DNA of 64,000 nucleotides from Muricoccus pecuniae (GCF_014199205.1 NZ_JACIJD010000006.1:62001-126000), one strand, 5' to 3'; positions 53,702 to 64,000 are shown, counted from the stretch's first letter. Numbers and translations: made by a program. The notes: generated by a model not told the origin, from the sequence alone.

Positions 53702-55021
53702 ATGCCCTCCCTCTGCCGGGACTGCTTCCACCGCACCGAGGCCGCGCCCCGCCGCTGCGCCGCCTGCGGCTCGGCGCGCGTCGCCTCGCATCCCGAGCTC
53801 TTCAACCTCGCCATCGCCCATGTCGATTGCGACGCCTTCTTTGCCAGCGTCGAGAAGCGGGACCGGCCCGAGCTGGCCGGGCGGCCCGTGATCGTCGGCG
53901 GCGGGCAGCGCGGCGTCGTCTCGGCCGCCTGCTACGTCGCGCGGACGCGCGGGGTGAAGTCCGCCATGCCGATGTTCAAGGCGCTGCAGGCCTGCCCCGA
54001 TGCCGTGGTGATCCGGCCGGACTTCGCGAAGTACACCGCCGCCTCCCGCGCCGTGCGGAGGCTGATGGAGGAGCTGACCCCCCTGGTCCAGGCCATGTCG
54101 ATCGACGAGGCCGTGCTGGACCTCTCCGGCACGGAGGCGCTGCACGGCGCCCCGCCCGCAATCACCCTCGCCCGCTTCGCGCGGCGGGTGGAGAAGGAGG
54201 TCGGGGTAACCGTCTCGATCGGCCTCGCGCCCAACCGGCTGCTGGCGAAGATCGCGGTGGAGCGGGACAAGCCGCGCGGCCTGGCCTGCATCGGCGCGGC
54301 CGAGGCCGCCACGCTCCTCGCCGGGGAGCCCGTCACGATCCTGCCGGGCGTGGGACCGGCCTTCGCCGCCAGGTTGGCGGGCATGGGCTTCTCCACCCTC
54401 GGCCAGCTGCAATCCCTGGAGCCGCGCGAGGCGATGCGGCGCTTCGGCGAGGACGGCCCGCTGCTCGTCGCCCGCGCGCGGGGGGAGGACTCGCGCCCCG
54501 TCCGCCCGGAGCGCGACACCAAGTCGGTCTCGGCCGAGACCACCTTCGACCGCGACCTCTCCCGGCCCGCGGAGATGGAGCCGATCCTCTGGCGCCTCTG
54601 CGAGAAGCTCGCCCGGCGGCTCGCCGAGAAGGGGCTGGCCGCCGGGGGCGTGGTGCTGAAGCTCAAGACGGGCCGCTTCGCGCTGCGCACGCGCCACGCC
54701 CGCTTGGCCGGGCCGAGCATCGTGCCCGAGACGCTCTACAGGGCCGTGCTGCCGCTCCTCGCGCGCGAGGCCGACGGAACGGCGTTCCGCCTCATCGGGA
54801 TCGGCGCCCAGCCGCTGGTCGAGGGTGGGACCGCGGATCTGGGCGACCTGGCGGACCCGGAGGCGCCGCGCCGCGCCGCCCGCTGGGCCGCGATGGAATC
54901 GCTGCGGGCGCGCTTCGGGGATGGCGCGGTGCGCGCAGGTCGCGGGCTTGTGCTGACGGGCAGGCCGGAGAGCCAGCAGCCGGTCCATGCCAGGGGAAAA
55001 GAAACGGGTTCAAGCGTCTAG
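53702..55021 (+). CDS. dinB: DNA polymerase IV with N-terminal zinc ribbon
   Basis: A 439-residue Y-family translesion polymerase. An N-terminal C4 zinc-ribbon (CRDCF...CAACGS, residues 5-22) precedes the catalytic part: IAHVDCDAFFASVEKRD with the first metal Asp, SIDEAVLDLS with the D-E pair, and the helix-hairpin-helix ILPGVGPAFAARLAGMG. The C-terminal little-finger domain is present. The zinc ribbon is a known alphaproteobacterial variant of DinB. It carries out error-prone bypass of damage. There is no obvious LexA box in the short upstream gap. Confidence 0.95.
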   Translation: MPSLCRDCFHRTEAAPRRCAACGSARVASHPELFNLAIAHVDCDAFFASVEKRDRPELAGRPVIVGGGQRGVVSAACYVARTRGVKSAMPMFKALQACPDAVVIRPDFAKYTAASRAVRRLMEELTPLVQAMSIDEAVLDLSGTEALHGAPPAITLARFARRVEKEVGVTVSIGLAPNRLLAKIAVERDKPRGLACIGAAEAATLLAGEPVTILPGVGPAFAARLAGMGFSTLGQLQSLEPREAMRRFGEDGPLLVARARGEDSRPVRPERDTKSVSAETTFDRDLSRPAEMEPILWRLCEKLARRLAEKGLAAGGVVLKLKTGRFALRTRHARLAGPSIVPETLYRAVLPLLAREADGTAFRLIGIGAQPLVEGGTADLGDLADPEAPRRAARWAAMESLRARFGDGAVRAGRGLVLTGRPESQQPVHARGKETGSSV

Positions 55022-55148
55022 CGCCCGTTCTTCTTTTTGTGCCCGGCACGGCCCGGGGCTTCCAGCCGGGGCAAAGGAAGTGGCGGCGGCAACAACCGCC
55101 GGGCCCGGGGATTGAGGGAAGCAGGCCCGCCCAGAAGCCGGAGAGACC

Positions 55149-55949
55149 ATGAACGACAGCCCCTCCCTCGCCCAGGCGAATGCCGCGCAGCTCGCCTCGC
55201 CCTCCTACCGGCTGGCCGCGCTCGACCCGGACTTCCTCATGGGCTCCTCCATGCGCGGGGTGCGCTTCCTCCTCGAATTCGCCAAGGCGGACGAGGTCCT
55301 GCGCAACTGGCGCGTCCGCTCCACGATCGTCGTCTTCGGCAGCGCGCGGGTGCGGGAGGACGGGCCGGGCCGGCAGCCCTTCTGGTACGCCGAGGCGCGG
55401 CGTTTCGGGCGGCTCGCCTCCGAGCGGGGCGGCGCCTTTCTCGACGGGGAGGGCTTCCGGGACAACGTCATCGCCACCGGGGGCGGCCCGGGCATCATGG
55501 AGGCCGCCAACCGCGGCGCGGGCGAGGCGAAGGCGCCCTCGATCGGCTTCAACATCATGCTGCCCTTCGAGCAGGAGCCGAACGCCTACTCCACGCCGGA
55601 GCTGACCTTCCGCTTCCACTACTTCGCCATGCGCAAGATGCACCTGGCGATGCGGGCGAACGCGCTGGTGGTCTTCCCCGGCGGCTTCGGGACGTTCGAC
55701 GAGCTCTTCGAGATCCTCACCCTGCGGCAGACGGGGAAGGCGCCGCAGGTGCCCATCGTGCTGGTCGATGGGGACTACTGGCGGTCGGTCGTGAACCTCG
55801 ATGCCCTGCTCGCGGCCGGGATGATCTCGCCCCGCGACCTCGATCTCTTCCGCATGGCCGAGGACGCCGAGAGCGCCTGGAAGTGCCTCGTCGACCAGGG
55901 ACTGCGCGAGGTCTCCGCGCCCTCCGTGCCGAAGTCCAAGGACATCTGA
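55149..55949 (+). CDS. LOG-family (TIGR00730) phosphoribohydrolase-like protein
   Basis: A 266-residue Rossmann-fold protein long misnamed lysine decarboxylase. GGGPGIMEAANRG and PGGFGTFDELFEIL are the two LOG motifs that form the nucleotide pocket. Family members release the base from nucleotide 5'-monophosphates, including cytokinins. The N-terminus is longer than in plant LOG proteins, like the bacterial type. It starts 127 bases after dinB. Confidence 0.93.
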   Translation: MNDSPSLAQANAAQLASPSYRLAALDPDFLMGSSMRGVRFLLEFAKADEVLRNWRVRSTIVVFGSARVREDGPGRQPFWYAEARRFGRLASERGGAFLDGEGFRDNVIATGGGPGIMEAANRGAGEAKAPSIGFNIMLPFEQEPNAYSTPELTFRFHYFAMRKMHLAMRANALVVFPGGFGTFDELFEILTLRQTGKAPQVPIVLVDGDYWRSVVNLDALLAAGMISPRDLDLFRMAEDAESAWKCLVDQGLREVSAPSVPKSKDI

Positions 55950-55961
55950 GGGGAGGAGGCC

Positions 55962-56537
55962 TCAGGCCAGCGAGAGGCGCGCCACCACGGAGGCGATGAA
56001 CAGCCCGATCATCATGTCGAGCACGACGAAAATCACCGCGCGCGCCCCGCTGATGCGCAGCGCGGACTTCGCCACGAACCACTCCAGCCAGAGGGCGTAG
56101 CCGAAGGCCACCAGCGTGAGCGCCCCGCCGAAGCCCGTGGGCAGGAGGGGGTTGAGCAGGGTGGCGCCGAGGAGGGCGGCGTACTGGGCGAGATTCGTCC
56201 AGTTCCAGGCCGCGATGAAGAGGGGCCAGAGCGGCCCGCGCCCGGAGGCGTCCACCAGCGCGGCCGAGGCCAGGGGAAACACCGTCCAGCCCAGGCTGTA
56301 GCCGATCAGCTCGACGGGAAGTCCGGCGGAGAAGGCGCTCCCGTCCCCGAGGGCGCGGATCAGGAGAAAGGGGAGCAGGCAGAACACCGCCGCCCAGAAG
56401 GAGCGCGCCGTGCCCTCCATCGAGAGAAGGGTGAAGCGCAGCCCCTCCTCCCGCCCGCGGGCGAGCAGCCAGGCCGCGCGGAAGCCGGCGCGGATCTGCT
56501 CCTCGGTGGTGACCCCCGGCGCGCTCAGCCCAGGCAC
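55962..56537 (-). CDS. Integral membrane protein of unknown function
   Basis: A 191-residue protein from a GTG that overlaps the dapE 3' end by 13 bases. There is a short cytoplasmic N-terminus with charged helix, then five hydrophobic segments (for example FWAAVFCLLPFLLI and LTLVAFGYALWLEWFVA). No transporter signature is visible; the layout is similar to small Yip1-like or DUF membrane proteins seen beside dapE in Acetobacteraceae. It is convergent with the LOG gene. Confidence 0.8.
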   Translation of the reverse strand: MPGLSAPGVTTEEQIRAGFRAAWLLARGREEGLRFTLLSMEGTARSFWAAVFCLLPFLLIRALGDGSAFSAGLPVELIGYSLGWTVFPLASAALVDASGRGPLWPLFIAAWNWTNLAQYAALLGATLLNPLLPTGFGGALTLVAFGYALWLEWFVAKSALRISGARAVIFVVLDMMIGLFIASVVARLSLA

Positions 56538-57652
56538 TCCCGGATCACGGCGCCGTACAGGGCGGCGAGCTGCCGCAGCTCCTCGACGGGCGTGCGCTCG
56601 TCGGTCTGGTGCATGGTAGTGCCCACCGCGCCCAGCTCGGCCACAGGGCAGAGCCGGGTGATGAAGCGCGCGTCCGAGGTGCCGCCCCCCGTGTCGAGCG
56701 CGCCCTCCTCGCCCGTGCCCGCGCGCACGGCGCGGCGCAGCGCCTCCACGAAGGGGCCCGGCTCCGTCAGGAAAGCATCGCCCGAGAGGGAGAAGGAGAC
56801 CTCGTGGCGCGGCGCCTCCGCCTCCAGGATGCCGCGGATCCAGGCCTCAAGGCTCGACGGCGAGTGGCTGGGATTGAAGCGGATGTTCAGCCGGGCGAAG
56901 GCGCGGGCGGGGACGATGTTGTTCGTGGGATTGCCCACATCCACCGTGGTGACCTGCAGCGTGCTCGGCTGGAACCACTCCGTGCCCTCGTCGAGCGGCC
57001 TCTCCGTCAGCCGGTGCAGCACGCGGCCGAGGCGGTGGATCGGGTTGTCGGCGCGGTCGGGATAGGCAACGTGACCCTGGGTGCCGTGGATGGTGAACTC
57101 GGCCGAAAGGCTGCCGCGCCGGCCGATCTTGATCGTGTCGCCCAGCCGCGCCTTGCTCGTCGGCTCGCCGACGAGGCACATGTCGGGGACGACCCCCCTC
57201 TCCTCCATCCAGTCGAGCACGCGCGTGGTGCCGTCCGTCGCCACCCCCTCCTCGTCCCCGGTGATGAGGAAGGAGAGCGTGCCGCGATCGGCGGTGCCGT
57301 CGGCCACCGCATCGGCGGCCGCCGCGACGAAGGCAGCGACGCCGCCCTTCATGTCCACCGCGCCCCGCCCGTAGAGGACGCCGTCCTCTACCTCGGCGGC
57401 GAAGGGAGGGTGCGTCCAGCCCTCACCCGGCGGCACGACGTCCGTATGGCCGGCAAAGCACAGATGCGGGCCGTTGCCGCCGGAACGCCGGATGGCGAAG
57501 AGGTTCTCCACCTCCCCGAAGCGCAGCCGCGTGCACTCGAAGCCGAGCGGGGCGAGCGCGCCCTCCAGCACGGCCATGGCCCCCTCGTCGGCGGGGGTGA
57601 CGGAGGCGCAGCGGATCAGCGCCTGCGCGATGGGGAGGGGATCGATGGGCAT
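56525..57652 (-). CDS. dapE: Succinyl-diaminopimelate desuccinylase
   Basis: A 375-residue M20 zinc hydrolase of lysine/diaminopimelate synthesis. Metal-site blocks are CFAGHTDVVPPG, YGRGAVDMKGGVAAF and ITGDEEG, with the late H in GAVGTTMHQTDE. The start overlaps the dapD stop (TGATG), so dapD-dapE are translationally coupled. Length is normal. Confidence 0.97.
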   Translation of the reverse strand: MPIDPLPIAQALIRCASVTPADEGAMAVLEGALAPLGFECTRLRFGEVENLFAIRRSGGNGPHLCFAGHTDVVPPGEGWTHPPFAAEVEDGVLYGRGAVDMKGGVAAFVAAAADAVADGTADRGTLSFLITGDEEGVATDGTTRVLDWMEERGVVPDMCLVGEPTSKARLGDTIKIGRRGSLSAEFTIHGTQGHVAYPDRADNPIHRLGRVLHRLTERPLDEGTEWFQPSTLQVTTVDVGNPTNNIVPARAFARLNIRFNPSHSPSSLEAWIRGILEAEAPRHEVSFSLSGDAFLTEPGPFVEALRRAVRAGTGEEGALDTGGGTSDARFITRLCPVAELGAVGTTMHQTDERTPVEELRQLAALYGAVIRECLG

Positions 57653-58503
57653 CAGTCCCGCAGCAGCTCGTTGATCGAGGTCTTCTCCCGCGTGCGCGCG
57701 TCCACGCGCTTGACGATCACCGCGCAGTAGAGCGAGGGCCCGGGCGTGCCGTCCGCCAGCGGCCTGCCAGGCAGGCTGCCGGGGACCAGCACGGAATAGG
57801 GCGGCACATGGCCCTGGAAGACCTCGCCCGTCGCGCGGTCGACGATCTTGGTGGAGGCGCCGAGGAAGACGCCCATGGAGAGCACGCTCCCCTCGCCCAC
57901 GATCACGCCCTCCGCCACCTCCGAGCGGGCGCCGATGAAGCAGTTGTCGCCGATCACCACCGGGTTCGCCTGCAGCGGTTCCAGCACGCCGCCGATCCCG
58001 GCGCCGCCCGAGATGTGGCAGTTCTTCCCGATCTGCGCGCAGGAGCCGACGGTGGCCCAGGTGTCCACCATCGTGCCGCTGTCCACATAGGCACCGAGAT
58101 TGACGAAGCTCGGCATCAGGATCACGCCCGGCGCGATATAGGCCGAGCGGCGCACGACGGCGCCCGGCACGGCGCGGAAGCCGGCCTCCTTGAAGCGGTT
58201 CTCGCCCCAGCCGGCGAACTTCAGCGGCACCTTGTCATAGGCGGTCCCGGGGGTGCCGGCGGCGGTGTCCATCACCGCGCTGTCCTCCAGGCGGAAGGAG
58301 AGCAGCACCGCCTGCTTCAGCCACTGATTGACGCGCCAGCCGCCCTGCCCGTCCGGCTCCGCCACGCGCGCGCGGCCGGAATCGAGTGCCTCCAGCGCCG
58401 TCTCGACGGCGTCGCGGTCCTCGCCACGGGTGGCCGGGGTCACCTCGGCGTGGCGCTCCCAGAGCGCCTCGATTTGGGGCTGGAGAGAGGCGATGTCCAT
58501 CAT
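57652..58503 (-). CDS. dapD: Tetrahydrodipicolinate N-succinyltransferase
   Basis: A 283-residue trimeric left-handed beta-helix enzyme. An N-terminal helical domain ([20 protein letters not shown]) is followed by hexapeptide repeats such as [26 protein letters not shown] and [25 protein letters not shown]. It precedes DapE in the succinylase branch. A long upstream frame to 59067 is not part of it. Confidence 0.97.
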   Translation of the reverse strand: MMDIASLQPQIEALWERHAEVTPATRGEDRDAVETALEALDSGRARVAEPDGQGGWRVNQWLKQAVLLSFRLEDSAVMDTAAGTPGTAYDKVPLKFAGWGENRFKEAGFRAVPGAVVRRSAYIAPGVILMPSFVNLGAYVDSGTMVDTWATVGSCAQIGKNCHISGGAGIGGVLEPLQANPVVIGDNCFIGARSEVAEGVIVGEGSVLSMGVFLGASTKIVDRATGEVFQGHVPPYSVLVPGSLPGRPLADGTPGPSLYCAVIVKRVDARTREKTSINELLRD

Positions 58504-58682
58504 GGGCGTCCTGGGTCCGGGCGTCGGTCGGCAGGCGGACCCCATCGCGCGCGCCGGGCGGGCTGTCAACGCGCCCGCGGGCGGCGCCGGATTCAGGGTT
58601 CCTTCACCCCGGCCGCGCAACCTGCCCTTCTCCCGGCAAGACGGCGCCCGAAACGGGGCGGCCCGCCGGGGATCTGGAGGCG

Positions 58683-59837
58683 ATGATGGAAGCCATGACG
58701 GCGACCTCGCCCCGCCGCATGGACGATGCCGCGCGGGTCGGATTGGCGGAGCGGGCGGATACCCCGCCGGAAATGCTGTTCTTCCTCGCGAACGACCCCT
58801 CGATCGGCGTCCGGGCGGCCATCGCCGCCAACGCCGCCGCCCCGCCGCTGGCGGACCGCCTTCTCGCCGGGGACGCCGAGCCGGGCGTGCGCCGGGTCCT
58901 CGCCCGCAAGCTGGCCTCCCTCGCCCCCCTGCTGGACCCCGGGAGCACCGACCGCCAGCGCAGGACAAGTTGGGAGGCGATGCGCCTCCTGATCGAGGAC
59001 GAGGCGGTCGCCGTGCGCAGCGCCGTGACGGAACTCGTCGCCGAGCAGGACGGCATCCCCCGCCCACTCATCCTGCATCTCGCGCGCGACGTGGCGATGG
59101 CCGTCGCCGAGCCCGTGCTGCGCGGCTCCCCCGTGCTGGAGGAGGAGGACCTCCTGGATCTGATCGCCGACCCGCCGGTGCCGGACACGCTCGGCGCGAT
59201 CGCCCGCCGGCCCAACCTGCCCGAGCGCCCGGCGGACGCGATCGTCGCACGGGACGACTCGGCCGCGATCACGGCGCTGCTCGGCAACGCGACCGCCCGG
59301 CTGCGCGAGGCGACGCTGCTCGTCATCGCCAGGCGCTGCGGCGAGCACCAGCCCTGGCAGAACGCCCTCGTCCGCCGCCCCGCCTTGCCCGCCGCCGTGG
59401 TGGAGGGCCTTCGCGGCCTCCTCGCGGAGGAGGCGCTGCGCGTGCTGGCGGCCCGTCGCGACCTGGACGGGAACGCGCTGGCCACGCTCCGCCCGGCCGC
59501 GCCCGCCCAGGAGCCGGAGGCGGAGGGTGGCGGCGTGGACGAGGCCAGCTTCGTCGCCGCCGCGCGCAGGGGCTCGCTCGCCGACTGCGGCCGGATCCTC
59601 GCCGCCCTCAGCGGGCTGCCTGCCGGGGTGGTTACCCGGGCCCTCGCCACGCGGGGAGCGCCGGTCCTCGTCGCGCTCTGCTGGAAGGCCGGGCTCTCCG
59701 GCCGTGCCGCGACCTTCGCCCAGCTCCGCCTGACGGGCAGCGCGCCGGACGAGCTGCTGGTCCTGCCGGGCGGGGAATGGGTGCTCTCCGCGAAGGAGAT
59801 GCGGAGCCTCGTGGACGAGCTTCTCGTCAGGGCTTGA
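58683..59837 (+). CDS. DUF2336-domain protein
   Basis: A 384-residue protein, ATG preceded by GGAGG. It is built of helical HEAT-like repeats: [36 protein letters not shown] fits the first DUF2336 unit, repeated in degenerate form down the chain. The family is almost limited to Alphaproteobacteria and its role is unknown, with links to regulation proposed. It ends 11 bases inside the convergent argB gene. Confidence 0.85.
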   Translation: MMEAMTATSPRRMDDAARVGLAERADTPPEMLFFLANDPSIGVRAAIAANAAAPPLADRLLAGDAEPGVRRVLARKLASLAPLLDPGSTDRQRRTSWEAMRLLIEDEAVAVRSAVTELVAEQDGIPRPLILHLARDVAMAVAEPVLRGSPVLEEEDLLDLIADPPVPDTLGAIARRPNLPERPADAIVARDDSAAITALLGNATARLREATLLVIARRCGEHQPWQNALVRRPALPAAVVEGLRGLLAEEALRVLAARRDLDGNALATLRPAAPAQEPEAEGGGVDEASFVAAARRGSLADCGRILAALSGLPAGVVTRALATRGAPVLVALCWKAGLSGRAATFAQLRLTGSAPDELLVLPGGEWVLSAKEMRSLVDELLVRA

Positions 59838-60711
59838 TGAGCGTGCCCGGCCCGCCGGTGGTGAACAGCTCGGCCAGCACCGCGTGTGGCACGCGGCCGT
59901 CCAGGATCACCGCCCCCTGCACGCCCTTCTCGATGGCGTAGATGCAGGTCTCGACCTTGGGGATCATGCCGCCCGAGATCCAGCCGTCCGCGATGCCGGC
60001 GCGCACTTCCGTTACCGTCATCTCGGGGATATGCACCCCATCGGGGCCGCGCACGCCGGAGACGTCGGTCAGCATCAGCAGCCGCGCGGCGCCGAGCGCG
60101 CCGGCGATGGCGCCGGCCACGGTATCGGCGTTGATGTTGTAGGTCTGGCCTTCATCGCCGACGCCGACCGGCGCCACGACGGGCACGATGTCGGCGCCGA
60201 TCAGCAGCTCCAGCACCTTCGTGTCCACGCGCTCGGGCTCGCCCACGAAGCCGAGGTCGAGGACGCGCTCCTCGTTCGTCTCGGGGTCGCGCATCACGCG
60301 CTCGGCCTTGCGGGCGCGGATGAGGTTGCCATCCTTGCCCGAGATGCCGACGGCGATGACGCCCGCGCGGGTGATGGCCTCGGCCACCTGCTTGTTGACG
60401 GTGCCGGCCAGGACCATCTCGACCACGTCCACCGTCTGGTCGTCCGTCACGCGCAGCCCGTTGACGAAGGTGGACTGCACGTTCAGCCGCTTGAGCATGG
60501 CGTTGATCTGCGGCCCGCCGCCATGGACCACCACGGGGCTGACGCCGACCTGCTCCAGCAGGGCGATGTCGCGCCCGAACTGGAGCGCGCCTTCCTCCTC
60601 GCCCATGGCGTGGCCGCCATACTTCACCACCACGATCTGGTCGTCGTAGCGCTTGAGATAGGGCAGCGCGCCGGCGAGGATCGCCATCCTGTCCTGCTCG
60701 TCGGTGTTCAT
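59827..60711 (-). CDS. argB: Acetylglutamate kinase
   Basis: A 294-residue amino-acid kinase for the second step of arginine synthesis. [12 protein letters not shown] holds the phosphate-site Lys, [16 protein letters not shown] the substrate loop, [25 protein letters not shown] the conserved core and [14 protein letters not shown] the C-terminal block. The start is the ATG of MNTDEQDRM; the frame upstream belongs to other genes. Length is normal, of the arginine-sensitive hexameric type judging by the N-terminal helix. Confidence 0.97.
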   Translation of the reverse strand: MNTDEQDRMAILAGALPYLKRYDDQIVVVKYGGHAMGEEEGALQFGRDIALLEQVGVSPVVVHGGGPQINAMLKRLNVQSTFVNGLRVTDDQTVDVVEMVLAGTVNKQVAEAITRAGVIAVGISGKDGNLIRARKAERVMRDPETNEERVLDLGFVGEPERVDTKVLELLIGADIVPVVAPVGVGDEGQTYNINADTVAGAIAGALGAARLLMLTDVSGVRGPDGVHIPEMTVTEVRAGIADGWISGGMIPKVETCIYAIEKGVQGAVILDGRVPHAVLAELFTTGGPGTLIKP

Positions 60712-60812
60712 CGGCTCATTCCCGGGATGGCGGCCCGGATGGCGGACCGGCGGCGGTGGTAAGGGGCAGGCCCCGGCACGGTCAACCCGCCGAGACCGGC
60801 CCTTTCCACGGA

Positions 60813-61499
60813 TCAGCCCGCCGCCGCGATATCCGCGAGCGCCGCGCGCAGCTCCGGGATGCCCGTTCCCTTGGACGAGGAGGTCGTGAGGACGACGGGA
60901 TGGGCCGCCACGCGCTTGCGCACGAGCTCCGCCATCTCCTCCTGCCGCTTGATGAGCCTGGAGGCGGGCTTCGTGTCGTCGGACTTGGTGAGCACGATCT
61001 GGAAGGGCACGGCGGCCTCCCCCAGCAGGTCCATGGCGGCGCGGTCGCCGTCCTTCGTCTCGATCCGGGCGTCCATCAGCAGCATCACGCGGCGCAGCGT
61101 CGGGCGGCCGCGGAGATAGTCGAACATCAGCCCCTGCCAGTCCGCCTTCACCGCCTTGCTCGCCTGGGCGAAGCCGTAGCCCGGCATGTCCACGATGGTG
61201 AGGGGCGCCCCGGTCCCCTCGCCCGCGGCGAAGAAGTTGAGCTGCCGCGTGCGCCCCGGCGTGTGGGAGACGCGCGCCAGGCCGTGATGCCCGGCCATGG
61301 CGTTGATGAGCGAGGACTTGCCCACGTTGGAGCGCCCGCAGAAGGCCACCTCCGGCGCTTCGGCCGGGGGCAGCGCGTCGATCTTCTGGGCGGCGAAGAA
61401 GAAGCGGACGGGGCGGGCGAAGAGGAGCCGCCCCGCCTCGATCCGCGCCGCCTCCTCGTCCCCAGGGCCCTGCGGGGGCCGGTCCTCGGCCCCGCTCAC
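60813..61499 (-). CDS. engB: Ribosome biogenesis GTPase EngB/YihA
   Basis: A 228-residue P-loop GTPase. G1 is GRSNVGKSS, the switch region [10 protein letters not shown]3 DMPGYG and G4 TKSD. It acts in 50S subunit assembly. The start is a GTG overlapping the yidC stop (GTGA). It belongs to the conserved rpmH-rnpA-yidD-yidC-engB order. Confidence 0.96.
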   Translation of the reverse strand: MSGAEDRPPQGPGDEEAARIEAGRLLFARPVRFFFAAQKIDALPPAEAPEVAFCGRSNVGKSSLINAMAGHHGLARVSHTPGRTRQLNFFAAGEGTGAPLTIVDMPGYGFAQASKAVKADWQGLMFDYLRGRPTLRRVMLLMDARIETKDGDRAAMDLLGEAAVPFQIVLTKSDDTKPASRLIKRQEEMAELVRKRVAAHPVVLTTSSSKGTGIPELRAALADIAAAG

Positions 61500-63256
61500 G
61501 TCCTGGCCGCGAGCTTTTCGAGGCGCCGCGTCTCCCGGTCATGGCGGCTGATGTAGTACTGCTGCGCCACCGAGAGCAGGTTGTTCCAGGACCAGTAGAT
61601 CACGAGCCCGGCGGGGAAGCTCGCCAGCATGAAGGTGAAGATGATCGGCATGAAGCTGAACAGCTTCGCCTGGATCGGGTCCGGCGGCGTGGGGTTCAGC
61701 TTGAACTGGATCCACATCGTGATGCCCATGATGATCGCCCAGGCCGGCATGTGCAGGAACAGGGGCGGATCCCAGGGAATCAGGCCGAAGAGGTTGAACA
61801 GGTTCGTGGGATCGGGCGCCGAGAGGTCCCGGATCCAACCGTAGAAGGGCGCGTGGCGCATCTCGATGGTGACGAAGAGCACCTTGTAGAGCGCGAAGAA
61901 GACGGGGATCTGGAGCAGGATGGGCAGGCAGCCCGCGGCCGGGTTGATCTGCTCGGCCTTGTAGAGCGCCATCATCTCCTGCTGCAGCTTCGCCGGGTCG
62001 TCCGGGAAGCGCTCCTTCAGCTCCTGCATCTTCGGGCCCAGCACCTTCATGCGGGCCATCGACTTGTAGGACTTGTTGGCCAGCGGGAAGAACAGGGCCT
62101 TCAGCGCGACGGTGAAGATCAGGATGGCGACGCCGAAGTTGCCCACCAGCTTGTAGAGCCAGTCCAGCGCGTAGAAGAACGGCTTGGTCAGGAAGTAGAA
62201 CCAGCCGAAGTCGATCGCCTTGTCGAAGTCGGTGATGCCGAGCCTCGTGGCGTAGTCGTCCAGCAGGTGCACCTCCTTCGCCCCGGCGAAGAGGCGGGTG
62301 GCGAAGCCGGCGGTGGCGCCCGGCGCGGCCGAGACGGGCGCGACGGGGGCGAAATCGACCTGCCAGCGGTCCTGGCCGCCCTCGCTCGTGTGGCGGAAGG
62401 CCGCGCGGTCGCGGGCGGACTGGTCCACGGGGGCGAGCGCCGTCAGCCAGTACTTGTCGGTGAAGCCGGCCCAGCCGCCCGAGCCCTCCTGCTCCAGCGC
62501 GGGGCCGCCATTGCGGCGGCCGGCCTCGGTCTTGGCGTCGGCGTACTTCGTCTCGCGCAGGCGGCCGTCCAGCACGCCCACGAAGCCCTCGTGAAGGATG
62601 TAGTAGCCGGCCACCTGGGGCGTGTGCTCGCGCCGCACGCGGGCCCAGGGCAGGACCTGCACGGCCTCCGTACCCGTATTCACCACGCGCTGGTCGGCGG
62701 TGACCATGAAGTTCCCGTCGAGGGAGAGGGAGATCTCGAAGCGCTGGCCCGCGCCGTTGTCCCAGCGGAGCGTCACGGGGGTGGAGGGGGTCAGCGCGCC
62801 GCCCTCGGCGGTCCACTCCGTGTTCGGGCCGGGCACGGGGGTGCGGCCGTCAGCGGCCGTCCAGCCCCACTGGGCGTAGTAGGGCGCGCTGTCCTCGCGC
62901 GGGGCCAGGACGCGCACGTTCGGGCTGCCGGGCTGGATCGTCTCGCGGTAGTCGCGGAGCACGAGGTCGTCGATGCGGGCGCCGCGCAGGTTCACGCTGC
63001 CCTGAACGCGCGGGCTCTCGACCCGCAGCCGGGGCGCGGGGGTGGTGGGGGCGCCGTCATTCGGGCCGGTGCTCGCGACCCCTGCCGGGTTCAGCGCCGT
63101 GTTCGCCTGCGGCAGGGGCACGCCGCTCGTCTGGCTCTGCTGGGCCTGCTGCGCGGCCTGGCGCTGCGCCTCGCGCGCGGGGCGGTTCCAGAGGTCGAAC
63201 AGCAGGAGGATGCCGATCGAGATCGCGATCGCGGCGAGAAGTCGCTTGTTGTCCAT
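61496..63256 (-). CDS. yidC: Membrane protein insertase YidC
   Basis: A 586-residue inner-membrane insertase/chaperone. There is an N-terminal anchor ([19 protein letters not shown]), a large periplasmic domain of ~300 residues and five C-terminal helices containing the core block, with [28 protein letters not shown] and [23 protein letters not shown]. It works alone or with SecYEG. Length fits the Gram-negative type. Confidence 0.97.
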   Translation of the reverse strand: MDNKRLLAAIAISIGILLLFDLWNRPAREAQRQAAQQAQQSQTSGVPLPQANTALNPAGVASTGPNDGAPTTPAPRLRVESPRVQGSVNLRGARIDDLVLRDYRETIQPGSPNVRVLAPREDSAPYYAQWGWTAADGRTPVPGPNTEWTAEGGALTPSTPVTLRWDNGAGQRFEISLSLDGNFMVTADQRVVNTGTEAVQVLPWARVRREHTPQVAGYYILHEGFVGVLDGRLRETKYADAKTEAGRRNGGPALEQEGSGGWAGFTDKYWLTALAPVDQSARDRAAFRHTSEGGQDRWQVDFAPVAPVSAAPGATAGFATRLFAGAKEVHLLDDYATRLGITDFDKAIDFGWFYFLTKPFFYALDWLYKLVGNFGVAILIFTVALKALFFPLANKSYKSMARMKVLGPKMQELKERFPDDPAKLQQEMMALYKAEQINPAAGCLPILLQIPVFFALYKVLFVTIEMRHAPFYGWIRDLSAPDPTNLFNLFGLIPWDPPLFLHMPAWAIIMGITMWIQFKLNPTPPDPIQAKLFSFMPIIFTFMLASFPAGLVIYWSWNNLLSVAQQYYISRHDRETRRLEKLAART

Positions 63257-63268
63257 CAGGTCCGGCGT

Positions 63269-63502
63269 TCAGGTCTTCTTCGCAGCGGGCACGGGATCGT
63301 AGCCGCCCGGGTTCCAGGGATTGCAGCGGAGGATGCGGCGGGCCGTGAGCGCGGTGCCGTGCAGCGCCCCATGGGCGCCAAGGGCCTCGATCGCATAGGC
63401 GCTGCAATGGGGATGGAAACGGCAATGCGCCCCGATGAAGGGGCGCAGCGTGAACTGGTAGGCGCGGACGCCCAGCTTCAGGGCCTCGGCGGCGGGGGTC
63501 AC
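63269..63502 (-). CDS. yidD: Membrane protein insertion efficiency factor YidD
   Basis: A 77-residue protein with the family sequence YQFTLRPFIGAHCRFHPHCS...ILRCNPWNPGGYDPVP and its conserved cysteines. It is an amphipathic inner-membrane-associated protein that helps YidC. It overlaps the rnpA stop by 4 bases and precedes yidC by 12. Confidence 0.96.
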   Translation of the reverse strand: MTPAAEALKLGVRAYQFTLRPFIGAHCRFHPHCSAYAIEALGAHGALHGTALTARRILRCNPWNPGGYDPVPAAKKT

Positions 63503-63834
63503 GGCGCGACGCCTGTCTGCTTCAGCGCACCGCGCAGATCGCCCTGGAGCTGGGTGAAGGGGCGGCTGCGGGTCTCGTCCCGCCCGATCAGCACGAGGTC
63601 CCAGCCCTCGGGCGGGGTGTCGCCCAGCACCAGCCGGGCGGCCTCGCGGAGGCGGCGCTTGGTGCGGTTCCGCACCACGGCGTTGCCCACCTTCTTTGTC
63701 ACGGTGAAGCCCAGGCGCATGGGCCCGCCCGTGCCCTCAAGGGCCTGGATCACCAGCCCCGGCCGGGCGGCCCGCTTGCCGCGCTGGGCGGCGCGGAGGA
63801 AGTCGCGCCGCTTCTTCATCCGGGGCAGCTTCAT
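63499..63834 (-). CDS. rnpA: Ribonuclease P protein component
   Basis: A 111-residue basic protein subunit of RNase P. GFTVTKKVGNAVVRNRTKRRLREAARLV is the RNR signature, and the N-terminus has RMKKRRDFLRAAQRG. It pairs with the RNA subunit (not in the window) to mature tRNA 5' ends. It follows rpmH after 50 bases. Confidence 0.97.
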   Translation of the reverse strand: MKLPRMKKRRDFLRAAQRGKRAARPGLVIQALEGTGGPMRLGFTVTKKVGNAVVRNRTKRRLREAARLVLGDTPPEGWDLVLIGRDETRSRPFTQLQGDLRGALKQTGVAP

Positions 63835-63884
63835 GGTGCGAACCGCGTCACGGGGCGCAATAGTCCTGCGCCCCTGGGGCTGCC

Positions 63885-64000
63885 CTAGGCCGAGAGCTTC
63901 TTGCGGCCCTTGGCGCGGCGGTTGGCGAGCACGTTGCGGCCCCCGACCGTCTCCATGCGGGCGCGGAAACCGTGCCGGCGCTTCCGGACGAGCTTGGAGG
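63885..64000 (-). CDS. rpmH: Ribosomal protein L34, 3' part
   Basis: The frame reads [32 protein letters not shown] before a TAG stop, the unmistakable C-terminus of L34. The first residues lie beyond the window edge. L34 sits in the large subunit, and rpmH-rnpA is a near-universal pair close to the replication origin region in many bacteria. Confidence 0.95.
   Translation of the reverse strand, partial: SKLVRKRRHGFRARMETVGGRNVLANRRAKGRKKLSA

Overview
The window looks like part of a GC-rich alphaproteobacterial chromosome, most likely Acetobacteraceae/Roseomonas-like. The support is the gene order (scpA-scpB-tatB-tatC-serS, rpmH-rnpA-yidD-yidC-engB-argB with dapD-dapE), an NDUFS4-type complex I accessory subunit, TlyA, a DUF2336 protein and a DinB with an N-terminal zinc ribbon. 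Genus is inference.

The window has two halves. From 1 to about 28.9 kb is an accessory region that ends at a tRNA-Arg(UCU). It opens with a four-gene Tn7-like transposition operon on the minus strand (TnsA-like, TnsB/TniA, TnsC/TniB, TniQ) whose start and stop codons overlap. The TnsA-like protein appears to have lost catalytic residues, and tniQ may be split by a -1 frameshift. The transposon cargo should lie beyond the left edge. Then come a Lon-type AAA+ ATPase with no protease domain, an MbcA/ParS-like protein, several small or unrecognised genes, and a tight operon: a soluble FtsH-like AAA+/M41 protease, a Trp-rich unknown protein, a P-loop kinase-like protein and a one-helix membrane peptide. 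Next are a GmrSD-type (DUF262/DUF1524) nuclease, an orphan HWE histidine kinase between decayed IS5-family transposases, a thermonuclease-like lipoprotein and a complete type I restriction-modification operon (hsdM-hsdS-hsdR). This is a defence-rich island; the FtsH-like operon is the best candidate for an undescribed system.

From about 28.9 kb to the end the sequence is core chromosome. A long minus-strand run covers dgt, argS, SPOR protein, nagZ, M50 protease, scpA, scpB, tatB, tatC and serS, with no tatA beside tatB. It is followed by erpA-like/xth, a universal stress protein, a phosphotransferase/P-loop fusion, pdxH, and fabI-aroC. Then comes an isoprenoid block (xseB, ispA, dxs, tlyA) with an HDAC-like and a TusA-like gene upstream, then a ROK kinase, dinB, a LOG-family gene, dapE/dapD, a DUF2336 gene, argB, engB, yidC, yidD, rnpA and the 3' end of rpmH.

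The core genes serve amino-acyl tRNA charging, Tat export, chromosome condensation, peptidoglycan recycling, Fe-S assembly, fatty acid, aromatic, isoprenoid, lysine and arginine synthesis, and membrane protein insertion. The accessory half serves mobility, restriction and, by inference, protein-quality-control-based defence.
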